A stretch of 10,945 nt of DNA from Sphingomonadaceae bacterium (GTDB taxonomy: Bacteria > Pseudomonadota > Alphaproteobacteria > Sphingomonadales > Sphingomonadaceae). The notes beneath the pieces are model-generated. The model did no database searches. It was not told where the DNA came from and saw only the letters and a list, made by a program, of their open reading frames with translations. A program made the position numbers and the translations under genes. The DNA is taken from positions 1 to 10,945 of the forward strand of contig JAEMTM010000045.1 in assembly GCA_016462305.1 (NCBI GenBank). Direction: 5' to 3'. This document shows, in pieces, positions 1 to 5,623 of the stretch (its first letter is position 1; every line of letters starts with the position of its first letter).

Positions 1-1
1 A

Positions 2-382
2 TGCGACATTATCGAGCCTTGCGGCTTTGCCTTTTCCGAACGCGCATTGAAACGTTCAGGCATGGATTATATGGAACATGTCCAGCTTCAACGTCATGCC
101 GACTGGTCCGCCTTTCTCGAAACTTTGGACGGCGCGCGGGTCGTCTTGATGTCCAGCAAGGCGTCTACCCCGCTTCCACTGTTCGCATTTCGACCCGATG
201 ACATCATTCTCATGGGGTCCGAAAGCAAAGGCGCACCAGCGCAAGTGCATGCACGTGCCGACGCGCGCGTGTATATTCCGATGGCGGCAGGATTTCGATC
301 CTTGAACATTTCGGTATCGGCTGGCATCGCTTTGGCAGAAGGTCTTAGACAGACCCATTCATTCCCGAAAGGCGAAAGATGA
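2..382 (+). CDS. trmL: tRNA (cytidine(34)-2'-O)-methyltransferase TrmL, 5'-truncated by window edge
   Basis: SPOUT-class methyltransferase that uses S-adenosylmethionine to methylate the ribose of the wobble nucleotide in certain leucine tRNAs in the cytoplasm. The reading frame is open from base 2, so the true start lies outside the window; 126 residues are visible against about 150 usual for the family, so roughly 25 N-terminal residues are missing. Visible hallmarks, numbered from the first visible codon: IIEPCGFAFSERALKRSG near residue 3 (compare the IEPMGFAWDDKRLRRAGLDY region of E. coli TrmL), MGSESKG at about 71-77 (the GPETRG-type loop) and IPM..GFRSLNISVSAGIAL at about 92-111, the knot region that binds the cofactor. 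A start at the internal TTG at base 47 would cut into the conserved fold. The stop codon overlaps the hemF start by four bases (ATGA), implying translational coupling. Identification is firm; the partner tRNAs are inferred from the family. Confidence 0.93.
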   Translation, partial: CDIIEPCGFAFSERALKRSGMDYMEHVQLQRHADWSAFLETLDGARVVLMSSKASTPLPLFAFRPDDIILMGSESKGAPAQVHARADARVYIPMAAGFRSLNISVSAGIALAEGLRQTHSFPKGER

Positions 383-1236
383 CCCTGATATTAGATCAAC
401 GCCAACTGGCCGCGCGGACATGGTTCGAATCGCTTCGCGACAGCATTTGCGCCTCGTTTGAAGCGATTGAGCGTGAGGCAGGGTCCGACGCGTCGTTTGA
501 ATATACCCCATGGGACCGCAACGACCATGATGGCTCCCCCGGTGGCGGCGGTGTCCGCGGGGTGATGAAGGGCAAGGTTTTCGAGAAAGTCGGCGTGAAT
601 GTGTCGACCGTCGGCGGCAGCTTCAACCCCGAATTTGCCAAAACCATTCATGGTGCCGGCGAAGACCCCAGTTTTTTCGCCACGGGTATCAGCCTCGTCG
701 CGCACATGGCAAACCCGCATGTGCCAGCGGTGCATATGAATACGCGTTACCTGGTTACAACGAAAAGCTGGTTTGGCGGCGGTGCCGATCTTAACCCGCC
801 TATTCCCTATGCGGAAGACACGGACGACTTCCACGCACGCCTCCGCGCGGCCTGCGCGCCTTTTGGCCCCGATGTGTATGAACGCTATCGCAAATGGGCG
901 GACGAATATTTCTGGATTCCACACCGCAACGTCCATCGCGGCGTCGGCGGGATATTTTACGATCATCTCGAAAACACGAGCGACGCATTGTTTGAACAGA
1001 ATTTCGCGTTCACCCGCGATGTCGGCAATGCCTTCCTCGACATCTTTCCAAAGCTCGTCCGCCGCCGCATGAACCAACCTTTCAGTGCCGAAGAAAAGCA
1101 GGCGCAGTTGCGCTGGCGTGGCCTCTATGCCGAGTTTAACTTGGTATATGACCGTGGCACGGCCTTTGGATTGAAGACTGGTGGCAATGTCGACGCGATA
1201 TTGATGAGCCTGCCGCCCGAAGTGATATGGACCTGA
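379..1236 (+). CDS. hemF: Oxygen-dependent coproporphyrinogen III oxidase HemF
   Basis: Carries out the oxygen-dependent oxidative decarboxylation of coproporphyrinogen III to protoporphyrinogen IX in heme synthesis, as a soluble homodimer. The 285-residue product covers the whole fold: the glycine-rich GSPGGGGVRGVMKG loop (52-65), SLVAHMANPHVPAVHMNTRY (105-124), WFGGGADLNP (131-140) and the signature NVHRGVGGIFYD (184-195). His109, His119, His152 and His182 align by eye with the four conserved histidines of E. coli HemF (96, 106, 145, 175). It ends at PPEVIWT, about 20 residues before the E. coli protein, but as I recall alphaproteobacterial HemF proteins commonly stop at this point, so I do not call a truncation. 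The start is well fixed by AAAGG at 368-372 six bases upstream and by the ATGA overlap with trmL. The acetyltransferase gene follows in the same frame. An aerobic or microaerobic lifestyle is implied. Confidence 0.97.
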   Translation: MTLILDQRQLAARTWFESLRDSICASFEAIEREAGSDASFEYTPWDRNDHDGSPGGGGVRGVMKGKVFEKVGVNVSTVGGSFNPEFAKTIHGAGEDPSFFATGISLVAHMANPHVPAVHMNTRYLVTTKSWFGGGADLNPPIPYAEDTDDFHARLRAACAPFGPDVYERYRKWADEYFWIPHRNVHRGVGGIFYDHLENTSDALFEQNFAFTRDVGNAFLDIFPKLVRRRMNQPFSAEEKQAQLRWRGLYAEFNLVYDRGTAFGLKTGGNVDAILMSLPPEVIWT

Positions 1237-1242
1237 ATCCAC

Positions 1243-1830
1243 ATGGTATTTAGCCCGATTGCCCATGGCGAACTTGGTGCCATTGTAACATCGTTGGAAA
1301 TGACGAGCCGTCCGCTTTTGCGGCCGCTGCCCGCGTCGGAACTGCGGTTGGAACGATGGCAAGCGCCAACGGCAGATAGGTATAGCACGCTGTATCGCCG
1401 CATTGGCGAACCATGGCTTTGGTTCTCCCGGCTTGCGCTTAACGACACTGACCTGTTGCATATCATCCACGACCCTGCGGTGCGCATCTGGGCCGTTCTG
1501 GACCGGCGCGGCATTGAGGTCGGGATATTGGAGCTTGATTTCCGGCAGGCCGGACAATGCGAGATTGCCTTTTTCGGCCTTGTGCCAGAGCTGACTGGCA
1601 AGGGGCATGGCAAATGGCTGATGGCGATGGCGCAACAGTTGGGCTGGGCGGAGGCGGGCGTTCAGCGGATGTGGGTGCACACATGCACGCTTGATGGTCC
1701 CCATGCGCTGGCCTTTTACCAGAGGTCCGGTTTCACCGCCTATCAACGGCAGTTGGAAACCTTCCCCGATCCGCGCCTTAATGGCCTCATACCGCGCGAT
1801 GCTGCGCCGCATATCCCGCTTATAGCTTAG
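1243..1830 (+). CDS. GNAT family N-acetyltransferase
   Basis: Predicted cytoplasmic acetyl-CoA-dependent acetyltransferase of 195 residues; the substrate is unknown. The GNAT core is seen as strand GILELDF (94-100), strand IAFFGLVPEL (108-117), the pyrophosphate-binding loop LTGKGHGKWLM (117-127, matching the R/Q-x-x-G-x-G/A pattern) and the C-terminal VHTCTLDGPHALAFYQRSGF (145-164) typical of the family, where a tyrosine usually serves as general acid. The N-terminal ~50 residues are poorly recognisable. The start is uncertain: ATG at 1243 lies six bases after the hemF stop with no clear Shine-Dalgarno sequence, so coupled re-initiation seems likely; ATG at 1300 (residue 20) is the alternative and would leave the whole GNAT core intact. 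It is in the same frame as hemF, with only a TGA and two codons between. The 3' end overlaps the converging membrane protein gene by 11 bases. Co-transcription with hemF does not by itself indicate a heme role. Confidence 0.88.
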   Translation: MVFSPIAHGELGAIVTSLEMTSRPLLRPLPASELRLERWQAPTADRYSTLYRRIGEPWLWFSRLALNDTDLLHIIHDPAVRIWAVLDRRGIEVGILELDFRQAGQCEIAFFGLVPELTGKGHGKWLMAMAQQLGWAEAGVQRMWVHTCTLDGPHALAFYQRSGFTAYQRQLETFPDPRLNGLIPRDAAPHIPLIA

Positions 1831-2563
1831 GTGTTTGCGCGGAAAGCTGACGGTTGACGGCGACAAACATCAATATGAAGGCCACGGCCTCCAAAGCAAC
1901 AAACAGCGCCTTGACGGCGGACTCGACAATCGGGACGCCACCTTCGCCAGCGATCGACTGGCAAATGGCGACGATCACGGCATCGGCCACAGCAGCGAAA
2001 ATGCGCACTGTGACGGCAACAAAAAGCATCAAGAACAGGATCGCCCAACCGCAATTACTCGTAACGCGCCAAGTCCGGATGACGGAGCTGTTGACGCCAC
2101 CTCCGCCATCCTGCGTGACGACGGCGGGCAATATTGCAAAGCGGCCCAAAAGATAGAGGCCGGGTATTATCAGCAGAGAAAATCCAGCCAAGGTGGCCCA
2201 GCCAACGAGCAAACTTGCAAGCAAATAAGGGAGGAATAATGCTGCGGCGATTCCAAGAGCATCCCCCACTTTTTCCAAGCGACGACCCGACATCAGCACG
2301 TACAGCGACAGGCTGCCATATGTGTTTACCAACATCGTCGGCACAAGGACGCGCCAGTTGGCTTCGAAATAGCGGTTGATTTCCAGGACAGCCTGATTCG
2401 AATTGAACAAATTTTCAAAGATCAGCGGCGGCACGAGAAATGCCGAAATCCATGCCGACATGAAAATGAAGAAGCCTGCGATTGCAGCAATCGCCTCTTT
2501 ATGCACCGCAAGCAAAGCCCGTGCGTCAGTCCAAACAGCGCGATAATCTAGCTTCTTTGGCAT
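1820..2563 (-). CDS. Multi-pass inner-membrane protein (YciC / GPDPase-membrane-domain-like)
   Basis: Hypothetical integral membrane protein of 247 residues with about six hydrophobic segments, roughly at 24-48, 72-92, 103-123, 124-145, 172-203 and 216-236. The stretch LIIPGLYLLGRFAILPAVV (131-149) followed by a polar loop and an RTWRVTSNCGW motif (163-173) resembles the IPG-Y-x-x-R-L ... SW-x-L-T pattern of the DUF975, YciC and glycerophosphodiester phosphodiesterase membrane-domain families. No enzymatic domain is attached, so it cannot be assigned a reaction. The start is well supported: AAGGAG (complement of 2569-2574) sits five bases before the ATG. It is transcribed away from lipB, sharing a 91-base divergent region, and converges on the acetyltransferase gene with an 11-base overlap, leaving no room for a conventional terminator between them. 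The family assignment is by eye and tentative; the membrane topology is fairly sure. Confidence 0.8.
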   Translation of the reverse strand: MPKKLDYRAVWTDARALLAVHKEAIAAIAGFFIFMSAWISAFLVPPLIFENLFNSNQAVLEINRYFEANWRVLVPTMLVNTYGSLSLYVLMSGRRLEKVGDALGIAAALFLPYLLASLLVGWATLAGFSLLIIPGLYLLGRFAILPAVVTQDGGGGVNSSVIRTWRVTSNCGWAILFLMLFVAVTVRIFAAVADAVIVAICQSIAGEGGVPIVESAVKALFVALEAVAFILMFVAVNRQLSAQTPKL

Positions 2564-2654
2564 AACTTCTCCTTAGGGTCAGGACCAGCTCTGCGCGGCG
2601 TAGAGGCAGACATATGCGGTGGCAAGCCGCTTGCATCATGCTAAAGGGCACATC
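2564..2654. promoter_or_regulatory. Divergent intergenic region between membrane protein gene and lipB
   Basis: Ninety-one bases separate the two ATG codons and must hold both promoters, unless one lies inside a gene. On the left is the AAGGAG ribosome site of the membrane protein gene. The right half contains CATATGC (2611-2617), a perfect 5-bp-arm inverted repeat GCAAG-CCG-CTTGC (2622-2634) and GCTTGCATCAT (2629-2639). I could not recognise convincing -35/-10 pairs for either gene. The dyad is close enough to the lipB start to act as an operator or 5' hairpin, but this is inference. Confidence 0.45.
2643..2648 (+). promoter_or_regulatory. Ribosome binding site deciding the lipB start
   Basis: AAAGGG lies six bases before ATG 2655. 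A longer frame could begin at GTG 2619, but that codon has no comparable site, would add 12 residues unlike LipB N-termini, and would place the intergenic dyad inside the gene. The site therefore favours ATG 2655. Confidence 0.7.
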
Positions 2655-3332
2655 ATGATTTTGGATCACAATATCGATTGGGACATATCAACTGGCCTGA
2701 TACCTTATCCAGACGCGCTAAAGCGTATGGAGGCGTTGCAGGGGGCCATAAGTGATGACAATGCAAGAGAGCTTATCTGGCTGCTGGAACACCCGCCCTT
2801 ATACACCAGCGGCACCAGTGCGGACCCCGCAGAACTACTCAGCCAGCAATTTCCAGTCTATGACACGGGGCGCGGCGGGCGATACACTTACCATGGGCCG
2901 GGCCAGCGCGTTGGCTATGTCCTATTGGACCTTGCCCGCCACAGCAAGGATGTGCGCTGCTACGTCCATGCGCTTGAAGGATGGGTGATAAGTGCGCTTG
3001 GCCATTTTGGTATCGAAGCCCGACGCGCCGAAGGACGCATTGGCATTTGGTGCGACACGCAAGACGGCCAAGAGGCGAAAATCGGCGCGATTGGCGTACG
3101 CATTCGCAAATGGGTCACGATGCATGGCTTTGCTGTAAATATTTCCCCTGATCTCAACCATTTTTCCGGCATCATACCCTGTGGGATAGCGGAATATCCG
3201 GTGACCAGCCTCGCCGCGTTAGGTATCAACGCCACCCTATCAGATTTTGACGCCGCTTTGCTGTCCACTTTCCCCGATTTTCTCAATAGTCTTGCGAAAG
3301 CGGATGAAAATTGTACGGTCGCAGCGACTTAG
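2655..3332 (+). CDS. lipB: Octanoyl-[acyl-carrier-protein]:protein N-octanoyltransferase LipB
   Basis: Transfers the octanoyl chain from octanoyl-ACP to the lipoyl-domain lysine of enzymes such as pyruvate and 2-oxoglutarate dehydrogenases; LipA then inserts sulfur. Cytoplasmic. With the ATG start the protein has 225 residues, close to the family norm. Visible motifs (numbering from this start): EHPPLYTSGTS (45-55), the signature RGGRYTYHGPGQ (73-84), KIGAIGVRIRKWVTMHGFAVN (142-162) and HFSGIIPCGI (169-178). Lys142 and Cys176 align with the catalytic Lys135/Cys169 pair of E. coli LipB, so the enzyme should be active. A lipoprotein gene starts 15 bases after its stop, and these two plus the following oxidoreductase probably form one transcript. 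LipA is not in the window. The neighbours give no obvious lipoate link, so the grouping may be incidental. Confidence 0.95.
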   Translation: MILDHNIDWDISTGLIPYPDALKRMEALQGAISDDNARELIWLLEHPPLYTSGTSADPAELLSQQFPVYDTGRGGRYTYHGPGQRVGYVLLDLARHSKDVRCYVHALEGWVISALGHFGIEARRAEGRIGIWCDTQDGQEAKIGAIGVRIRKWVTMHGFAVNISPDLNHFSGIIPCGIAEYPVTSLAALGINATLSDFDAALLSTFPDFLNSLAKADENCTVAAT

Positions 3333-3347
3333 ACCGACGAGGATATT

Positions 3348-3632
3348 ATGCGCTTTTGCAACTTTACGCCTGCCCTTGCCATGATGCTGCTTTTGTCCGC
3401 ATGCGGCGGTTCGACGGAAGATAATCAGGCTACCGAAACGCGCATGGATAATCTTGACAGGTTAGAAGGCACGATCAGCGACGACATGATCAACACGGAT
3501 GAAGCCATTGACGACGTGCCGGTTCAGTCTGACGCAGATGTTTCGGCACCTGTCGCAAGCGCGGATGCTGCCCCAGCCAAAACCGATGCAGCAGACACGG
3601 CAAAAGTCGAAGCGTCCGGCGATTCCAAGTGA
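3348..3632 (+). CDS. Small acidic lipoprotein of unknown function
   Basis: Ninety-four residues with a classic lipoprotein signal: a short N-terminus with Arg2, the hydrophobic run ALAMMLLLSA and the lipobox LSAC with Cys19 as the lipidated residue, followed by Gly-Gly-Ser. Glycine rather than aspartate at +2 suggests sorting to the outer membrane under the enterobacterial rule, which may not hold here. The mature ~76 residues are rich in Asp, Glu, Ala, Thr and Val, contain no other cysteine and no recognisable fold, and look intrinsically disordered and strongly acidic. The start is supported by GAGGA (3339-3343) four bases upstream. It follows lipB by 15 bases, and its stop overlaps the GTG start of the oxidoreductase (GTGA). 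I do not recognise a family; being a real gene is supported by the signal sequence, ribosome site and tight packing. Confidence 0.8.
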   Translation: MRFCNFTPALAMMLLLSACGGSTEDNQATETRMDNLDRLEGTISDDMINTDEAIDDVPVQSDADVSAPVASADAAPAKTDAADTAKVEASGDSK

Positions 3633-4921
3633 GGCTAAGCAACACGCTGACGCTGCCTTGCGGGGCCGTGCTTAACAACCGCATCGCAAAGGCCGCAATG
3701 ACCGAGGGACTTGCTGACCCATTGGGTCGTCCGACACCTGAATTGCAACGCCTATATGGCATTTGGTCCGATGGCGGCGCTGGCCTGCATATTTCGGGCA
3801 ATATTCATATTGATGCGAACCATCTCGAACGCCCTGGCAACGTCTTTTTTGACGGACATCCTGACGCCGAGATGATGACAGCCCTCCAATTCTGGACAAT
3901 GGCTGCGACCCGCAACGGCAATCATTTCTGGGCACAGATCAGCCATGCCGGACGGCAGACAACGCGCACGGTCAACCCGCATCCCAAGGCACCTTCTGCG
4001 GTCAAGCTGGGGTTGCCCGGTGGACAATTTGGGACGCCTGTCGCCTTAACCGAGGACGAAATCCTTAACCTCATTGGCCGCTTTGGTCAGGCCGCATTAC
4101 ATTGCAAAAATGGCGGATTTACGGGCGTTCAGATCCATGCCGCGCATGGCTATCTGATTTCGCAGTTCTTAAGCCCACGGTCGAACCAACGCACCGACCG
4201 CTGGGGCGGGAGCCTTGTGAACCGCGCCCGTTTCCTGATGTTCACGATAAATACTGTGCGCATATTGGTCGGCCCCGAATTCCCCATTTCCGTCAAATTG
4301 AACAGCGCCGATTTCCAGCGCGGCGGCTTTGCCTTTGAAGACAGCCTGCAAGTGGCCCGATGGTTGCAGGATGCGGGTGTGGACCTCATCGAGATTTCGG
4401 GCGGCACCTATGAGCAACCCAAGCTGCTTGGCATTCAAGGCATGGAGGCAGAAGAAGCCCAGAATGTGGCAGAAACCACGCTCTCGCGCGAAGCCTATTT
4501 TGTTGATTTCGCCCAAGCGATGAGGGCCAAGTTGAATATACCCTTGATGGTTACAGGCGGTTTCCGCAGCGCATCGGCAATGGAACAAGCATTGGGCAAC
4601 GGCGGTGCCGACGTCATCGGCCTTGCCCGGCCATTATGCGTGATGCCCGACGCGCCAAATTGGCTGCTCGGTGGTATGGCGATGTTACCCAAGATCGAGA
4701 CCCAATTGAAGCTGCTGCCTGAATGGCTTTCAAACTTACGCAAGATCAAGATATTGCGCAGCATGGAGGGATTTGCCACGCAATATTGGTTTTACAGCCA
4801 GATTTACGCCCTCGGCCGCACGGGCCGCACAGCACCAGACATGACGGTTTTTGCCGCTTTGCGTGAAGTGGAAGCCTATCAGAAAGACTGGTTAAAGGCG
4901 TCCCGCGCCGCGAGAGCTTAA
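3629..4921 (+). CDS. NADH:flavin oxidoreductase, Old Yellow Enzyme family
   Basis: Predicted FMN-dependent TIM-barrel oxidoreductase of 430 residues, of the kind that reduces activated C=C bonds with NAD(P)H; the natural substrate is unknown. Motifs in order: NRIAKAAMTEGLAD (17-30), WAQISHAGRQ (101-110), VQIHAAHGYLISQFLSPRSN (167-186) with His170/His173 at the substrate-anion site, RTDRWGGSLVNRARF (188-202), DLIEISGGT (252-260), and the phosphate-binding VTGGFRS (308-314) and GADVIGLARPL (326-336). There is no C-terminal 4Fe-4S cysteine cluster or second flavin domain (only Cys11, Cys159 and Cys337 seen), so it is not a 2,4-dienoyl-CoA reductase or trimethylamine dehydrogenase type. Met-Thr-Glu stands where YqjM-like enzymes have the redox-tuning cysteine. 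The GTG start overlaps the lipoprotein stop, and a coupled start is likely; no strong ribosome site is visible. The 3' end overlaps fdxA by four bases in convergent orientation. Confidence 0.9.
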   Translation: MRLSNTLTLPCGAVLNNRIAKAAMTEGLADPLGRPTPELQRLYGIWSDGGAGLHISGNIHIDANHLERPGNVFFDGHPDAEMMTALQFWTMAATRNGNHFWAQISHAGRQTTRTVNPHPKAPSAVKLGLPGGQFGTPVALTEDEILNLIGRFGQAALHCKNGGFTGVQIHAAHGYLISQFLSPRSNQRTDRWGGSLVNRARFLMFTINTVRILVGPEFPISVKLNSADFQRGGFAFEDSLQVARWLQDAGVDLIEISGGTYEQPKLLGIQGMEAEEAQNVAETTLSREAYFVDFAQAMRAKLNIPLMVTGGFRSASAMEQALGNGGADVIGLARPLCVMPDAPNWLLGGMAMLPKIETQLKLLPEWLSNLRKIKILRSMEGFATQYWFYSQIYALGRTGRTAPDMTVFAALREVEAYQKDWLKASRAARA

Positions 4922-5256
4922 TCGCCCTCGCCGGGGTCTGGGCTGAAATATTTGTCGAACTTGCCTTCTACGCCCTTAAATTCATCTGCATCAGCAGGCG
5001 GTTCACGGCTTGAGGTGATGTTCGGCCATTCCGCGCTATAGGTTGTGTTCAATTCAAGCCATTGCTCAAGACCGTTTTCGGTGTCTGGCAAGATCGCTTC
5101 TGCCGGGCATTCAGGTTCGCAGACGCCGCAATCGATGCATTCATTGGGGTTGATGACGAGCATATTGTCGCCTTCATAAAAGCAATCCACCGGACACACT
5201 TCAACGCAGTCCATATATTTGCAGCGGATACAGGCGTCGGTAACGACATAAGTCAC
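4918..5256 (-). CDS. fdxA: 7Fe ferredoxin FdxA (3Fe-4S plus 4Fe-4S)
   Basis: Soluble low-potential electron carrier of 112 residues, matching the Azotobacter ferredoxin I family in length and layout. Cysteines occur at 9, 12, 17, 21, 25, 40, 43, 46 and 50. By alignment with Azotobacter FdI, Cys9/17/50 hold the [3Fe-4S] cluster and Cys21/40/43/46 the [4Fe-4S] cluster, leaving Cys12 and Cys25 free as in the prototype. The C-terminal ~50 residues form the usual acidic extension with a tryptophan-rich WLELNTTYSAEWP segment. Translation begins at GTG (complement of 5254-5256), supported by GGGAGA (complement of 5266-5271) nine bases upstream. It is the last gene of the minus-strand group and converges on the oxidoreductase gene with a 4-base overlap. 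In related genomes I recall a CarD-type regulator beside fdxA; it is not present here on the downstream side. Its redox partners are not known from sequence. Confidence 0.95.
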   Translation of the reverse strand: MTYVVTDACIRCKYMDCVEVCPVDCFYEGDNMLVINPNECIDCGVCEPECPAEAILPDTENGLEQWLELNTTYSAEWPNITSSREPPADADEFKGVEGKFDKYFSPDPGEGD

Positions 5257-5305
5257 TTGCGGAAATCTCCCAAAGGCGGCGACGGAGTAGCCGTTATTGT
5301 TTGCT

Positions 5306-5334
5306 GCCTATTGCGAGGCGCGGGGGGAAGTCAA
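5306..5334 (-). promoter_or_regulatory. Candidate promoter for fdxA
   Basis: In the 105-base gap between the S4 gene and fdxA the minus strand reads TTGACT (complement of 5329-5334), a good -35 match, then 17 bases and ATAGGC (complement of 5306-5311), a poor -10 match. This would give a leader of roughly 40 bases. The gap is the only sizeable one in the minus-strand group, so a separate fdxA promoter is reasonable, but the -10 element is weak. No hairpin-plus-T-run terminator is seen for the upstream S4 gene in this gap. Confidence 0.35.
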
Positions 5335-5361
5335 CGGCGGAATGCAACTGCCTGCCAATTT

Positions 5362-5610
5362 TTAGTCTATGCGCTGATAGCAAAGCAATGCCTCACAGGC
5401 GGGACCGCGCCGTAATGGCATGGATAGCAGTTTGAACGTTACCACAGCATCGCCAACGGGCAGCGTGATGACATCGCCGATGGCGATGGAAAGGCTACCC
5501 TTTTCCACCCGGCGACCGTTGACGCGGATATGCCCGGTCTCCGCCCAATTTTGGGCAAGCGTCCGGCTCTTGGCCAATCGCAGAAAGAACAGAAGTTTAT
5601 CGATCCGCAA
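5362..5610 (-). CDS. Small S4-domain RNA-binding protein (HslR-like)
   Basis: Eighty-two residues, nearly all of it one S4 RNA-binding domain: MRIDKLLFFLRLAKSRTLAQ (1-20), then TGHIRVNGRRVEKGS (25-39) and a short beta extension ending in RRGPACEALLCYQRID. It resembles Hsp15/HslR, which in E. coli binds stalled 50S subunits carrying nascent-chain tRNA, but it is shorter than E. coli HslR (133 residues) and lacks its basic C-terminal tail. The start is a TTG (complement of 5608-5610): the frame has a stop a few codons upstream and no ATG or GTG before the conserved RIDKLL, so TTG is the only workable start. It lies 13 bases after the helicase stop with only a GGGGCGAAG stretch as possible ribosome site, suggesting coupling. 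Pairing with a Suv3-like helicase suggests an RNA or ribosome maintenance role (inference). Confidence 0.87.
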   Translation of the reverse strand: MRIDKLLFFLRLAKSRTLAQNWAETGHIRVNGRRVEKGSLSIAIGDVITLPVGDAVVTFKLLSMPLRRGPACEALLCYQRID

Positions 5611-5623
5611 CTTCGCCCCGACC

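Noticed and set aside
1190..1240. Apparent C-terminal truncation of HemF compared with E. coli
   Set aside because: No continuation of the missing ~20 residues is found in any frame after the stop, and ending at PPxVxW-x is, to my knowledge, the normal end of alphaproteobacterial HemF.
391..1866. A 491-codon open frame on the minus strand opposite hemF and the acetyltransferase gene
   Set aside because: It lies antisense to two well-identified genes that share one frame, its product is rich in Arg/Ala/His with no recognisable domain, and long antisense frames are usual with this codon bias. Conserved-protein matches exist only for the plus strand.
2619..2654. Longer lipB beginning at GTG 2619
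   Set aside because: The extra 12 residues are unlike LipB N-termini, and AAAGGG is placed correctly for ATG 2655.
5291..5338. GCCGTT ... AACGGC inverted repeat between the S4 gene and fdxA as a terminator
   Set aside because: The arms are only six bases with a loop of about 36, and there is no T-run; it is too weak to call.
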